A stretch of 19,316 nucleotides of DNA from NCBI GenBank assembly GCA_034096865.1, contig JAWQFJ010008692.1, positions 1 to 19,316 on the forward strand, written 5' to 3'. The notes below the pieces were generated by a model. It did not search any database and had not been told where the DNA came from. It was given only the letters and a program-made list of their open reading frames with translations. The translations under genes were made by a program, and so were the position numbers. Shown here piece after piece: positions 17,964-19,316 of the stretch; the first letter of the stretch is position 1; each line of letters opens with the position of its first letter. Origin of the DNA: Theodoxus fluviatilis. Taxonomy: Eukaryota > Mollusca > Gastropoda > Cycloneritida > Neritidae.

Positions 17964-19316
17964 TTAGGAACGGATTCGCACCCAGTCAAAGGAGCAGCTG
18001 GAGCTTCACAAATACACTCGTATGCACTGAAATGAAGTGTTGCACGGCCTGCTTCAGTGCGAAGCCGTACAAATCCAAATAGGTGTGATTAAGAGAGGTC
18101 AAATGATGTACTCAAATGGAAATGTTTCATCAGCTGTAAGGGAAAGGTTTTTTCTGGAGACCAAAATGTTGTCCTTTCTTGAATAAATCAGCTGCTGTGC
18201 TGCGCTATTTTCTTCTGACAGGGATATTGAAGCGTCGGGAAAAAAGCCTGCACATTTTTTCTTAAAACAACCCAGAACACATGTGAATCTTACATTCTGG
18301 GTGTGTAACGCAGTAATTATCCGATGGTCATGAAAAACGTAGCCTTAAATTTTTTTTCTCTCCAAAATGACTGTTCGAACACCCTTTCATCATGCCACTC
18401 CGCCTTTCTCGGGACATTCCAAGTGTTTACAGGCCGTGTCGCATCGGGACTAGCAGTGCGAGTATTGTAGGGCCACGGTGTCGAGTTGTATTGCGTTATA
18501 TTGTGTTGTGCCGACTGAAGGCAGACAGGATTGTTGGTTTGGGTGGGGGTATCCAGTCAGACGGAGCGTGTCCACTCGGGTAAACCCCACGTACACTCCT
18601 CACTTAACAAACGCCCTCTGGCTTCTTTAAATTCCAACACCACTTCGAGACCGCAACCCGTAGCACCGTCGGATCCATGATGGATGGCTCGAGTTAGCGA
18701 GGTGTGCCATCACCAAACACAAATTGCCTCACAACAGGAAGTGGTTGCGACATGAAGGCATGAGACTGCCTCAAACGCATTTTAGCAAAGGCAGTTGATG
18801 ATGTGTCTCATCTGCCTCAGTGCAAAGGAATGGATGTTGCTTTCGTTCGGGATTTCTCATGTACAGAGAACAGCGGTACACTACCTTGTTATTCATTTGG
18901 ATGATAACGAACGTCGAAGGCCTACTTAATGCACAGAGGGAATGACTTTAATCCAGAGGCACGGCAAGTCACGCAACAGTTCTCGTCCCTGACCCAGGTT
19001 GCTTCTCGGGTTCGCGAACGACTCGGTGAAAAAGCCTTGTGACTGAAGTCTGTGCCAGGCAAATGTTTTGTCCAGATATGGATTCGTAGTGTGCGTGCTC
19101 CACCATGAAAAAACTGCCAACTTGACTGCGCCATGGGCACGGAAGTGCGTGCTGTGTAAAGGTCAAGGACGCCGGATGTTTGAGGCGTCTGTCCTGGCTG
19201 AGGACAAGGTTGTTCTGCGCCTGCTGTCCTCTTCGGTCTGGGATACGGATACCTCTGAACTACTGCACGCCTTACCTCCTCCGCAGGCTACAGGTATATT
19301 CTACCTTTTCGTAATC
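17964..19316. other. Unique stretch to the right edge, no gene recognised
   Basis: The open frames here (18392-18583 plus; three overlapping minus frames between 18922 and 19166) are 60-72 codons long and show no domain. A T run lies near 18350-18358. No tandem repeat, transposon motif or tRNA-like fold was found. Confidence 0.5.

Overview
This window looks like eukaryotic, metazoan intergenic or intronic DNA. It is rich in long microsatellites (CT, CCCT, TACA, TCAG, CTGT and GTT/GCT types), has no closely packed prokaryote-style genes, and carries two 3'-terminal fragments of non-LTR (LINE) retrotransposons. This mix is typical of marine invertebrates, and a mollusc or another lophotrochozoan is my best guess; the species cannot be fixed from the sequence. 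I see no intact host protein-coding gene, no convincing tRNA or rRNA gene, no CRISPR array and no bacterial operon.

Layout: positions 1-260 hold a degenerate GTT/GCT triplet tract. Positions 330-2957 are mostly unique DNA with one 53-bp minisatellite (about 1052-1172). Positions 2958-3470 hold a G-rich tract, a polypyrimidine stretch and an imperfect GTC/ATC triplet tract. Positions 4481-6815 form the most structured block: a long CT array, a unique-sequence unit (copy A), a decayed LINE 3' fragment (about 5207-6069), a second CCCT/CT array, and a second diverged copy of the same unit (copy B). Positions 7159-8670 hold small triplet tracts, a C/T-rich patch and a (TACA)n array. Positions 9499-10009 are a compound TCAG/CTGT microsatellite, a perfect 16-bp hairpin and a pure CT array.

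Positions 10262-10970 carry a second, well-preserved LINE 3' end: about 197 open codons from the region after the reverse transcriptase core, a stop, a short 3' UTR with a hairpin, and a (TCAAG)n tail. The rest (10971-19316) is mainly unique DNA. It contains a CpG-dense patch with promoter-like boxes and a 19-bp minisatellite (about 12815-13160), a purine-rich/G-rich stretch (about 16180-16680), and a GC-rich stretch with clustered CRE and E-box motifs (about 16860-17060).

The LINE fragments are dead on arrival (5'-truncated), so nothing here works as a pathway. The most informative structure is the duplicated CT-array-plus-unit that brackets the older LINE fragment. I found no previously undescribed functional system that the sequence itself supports.
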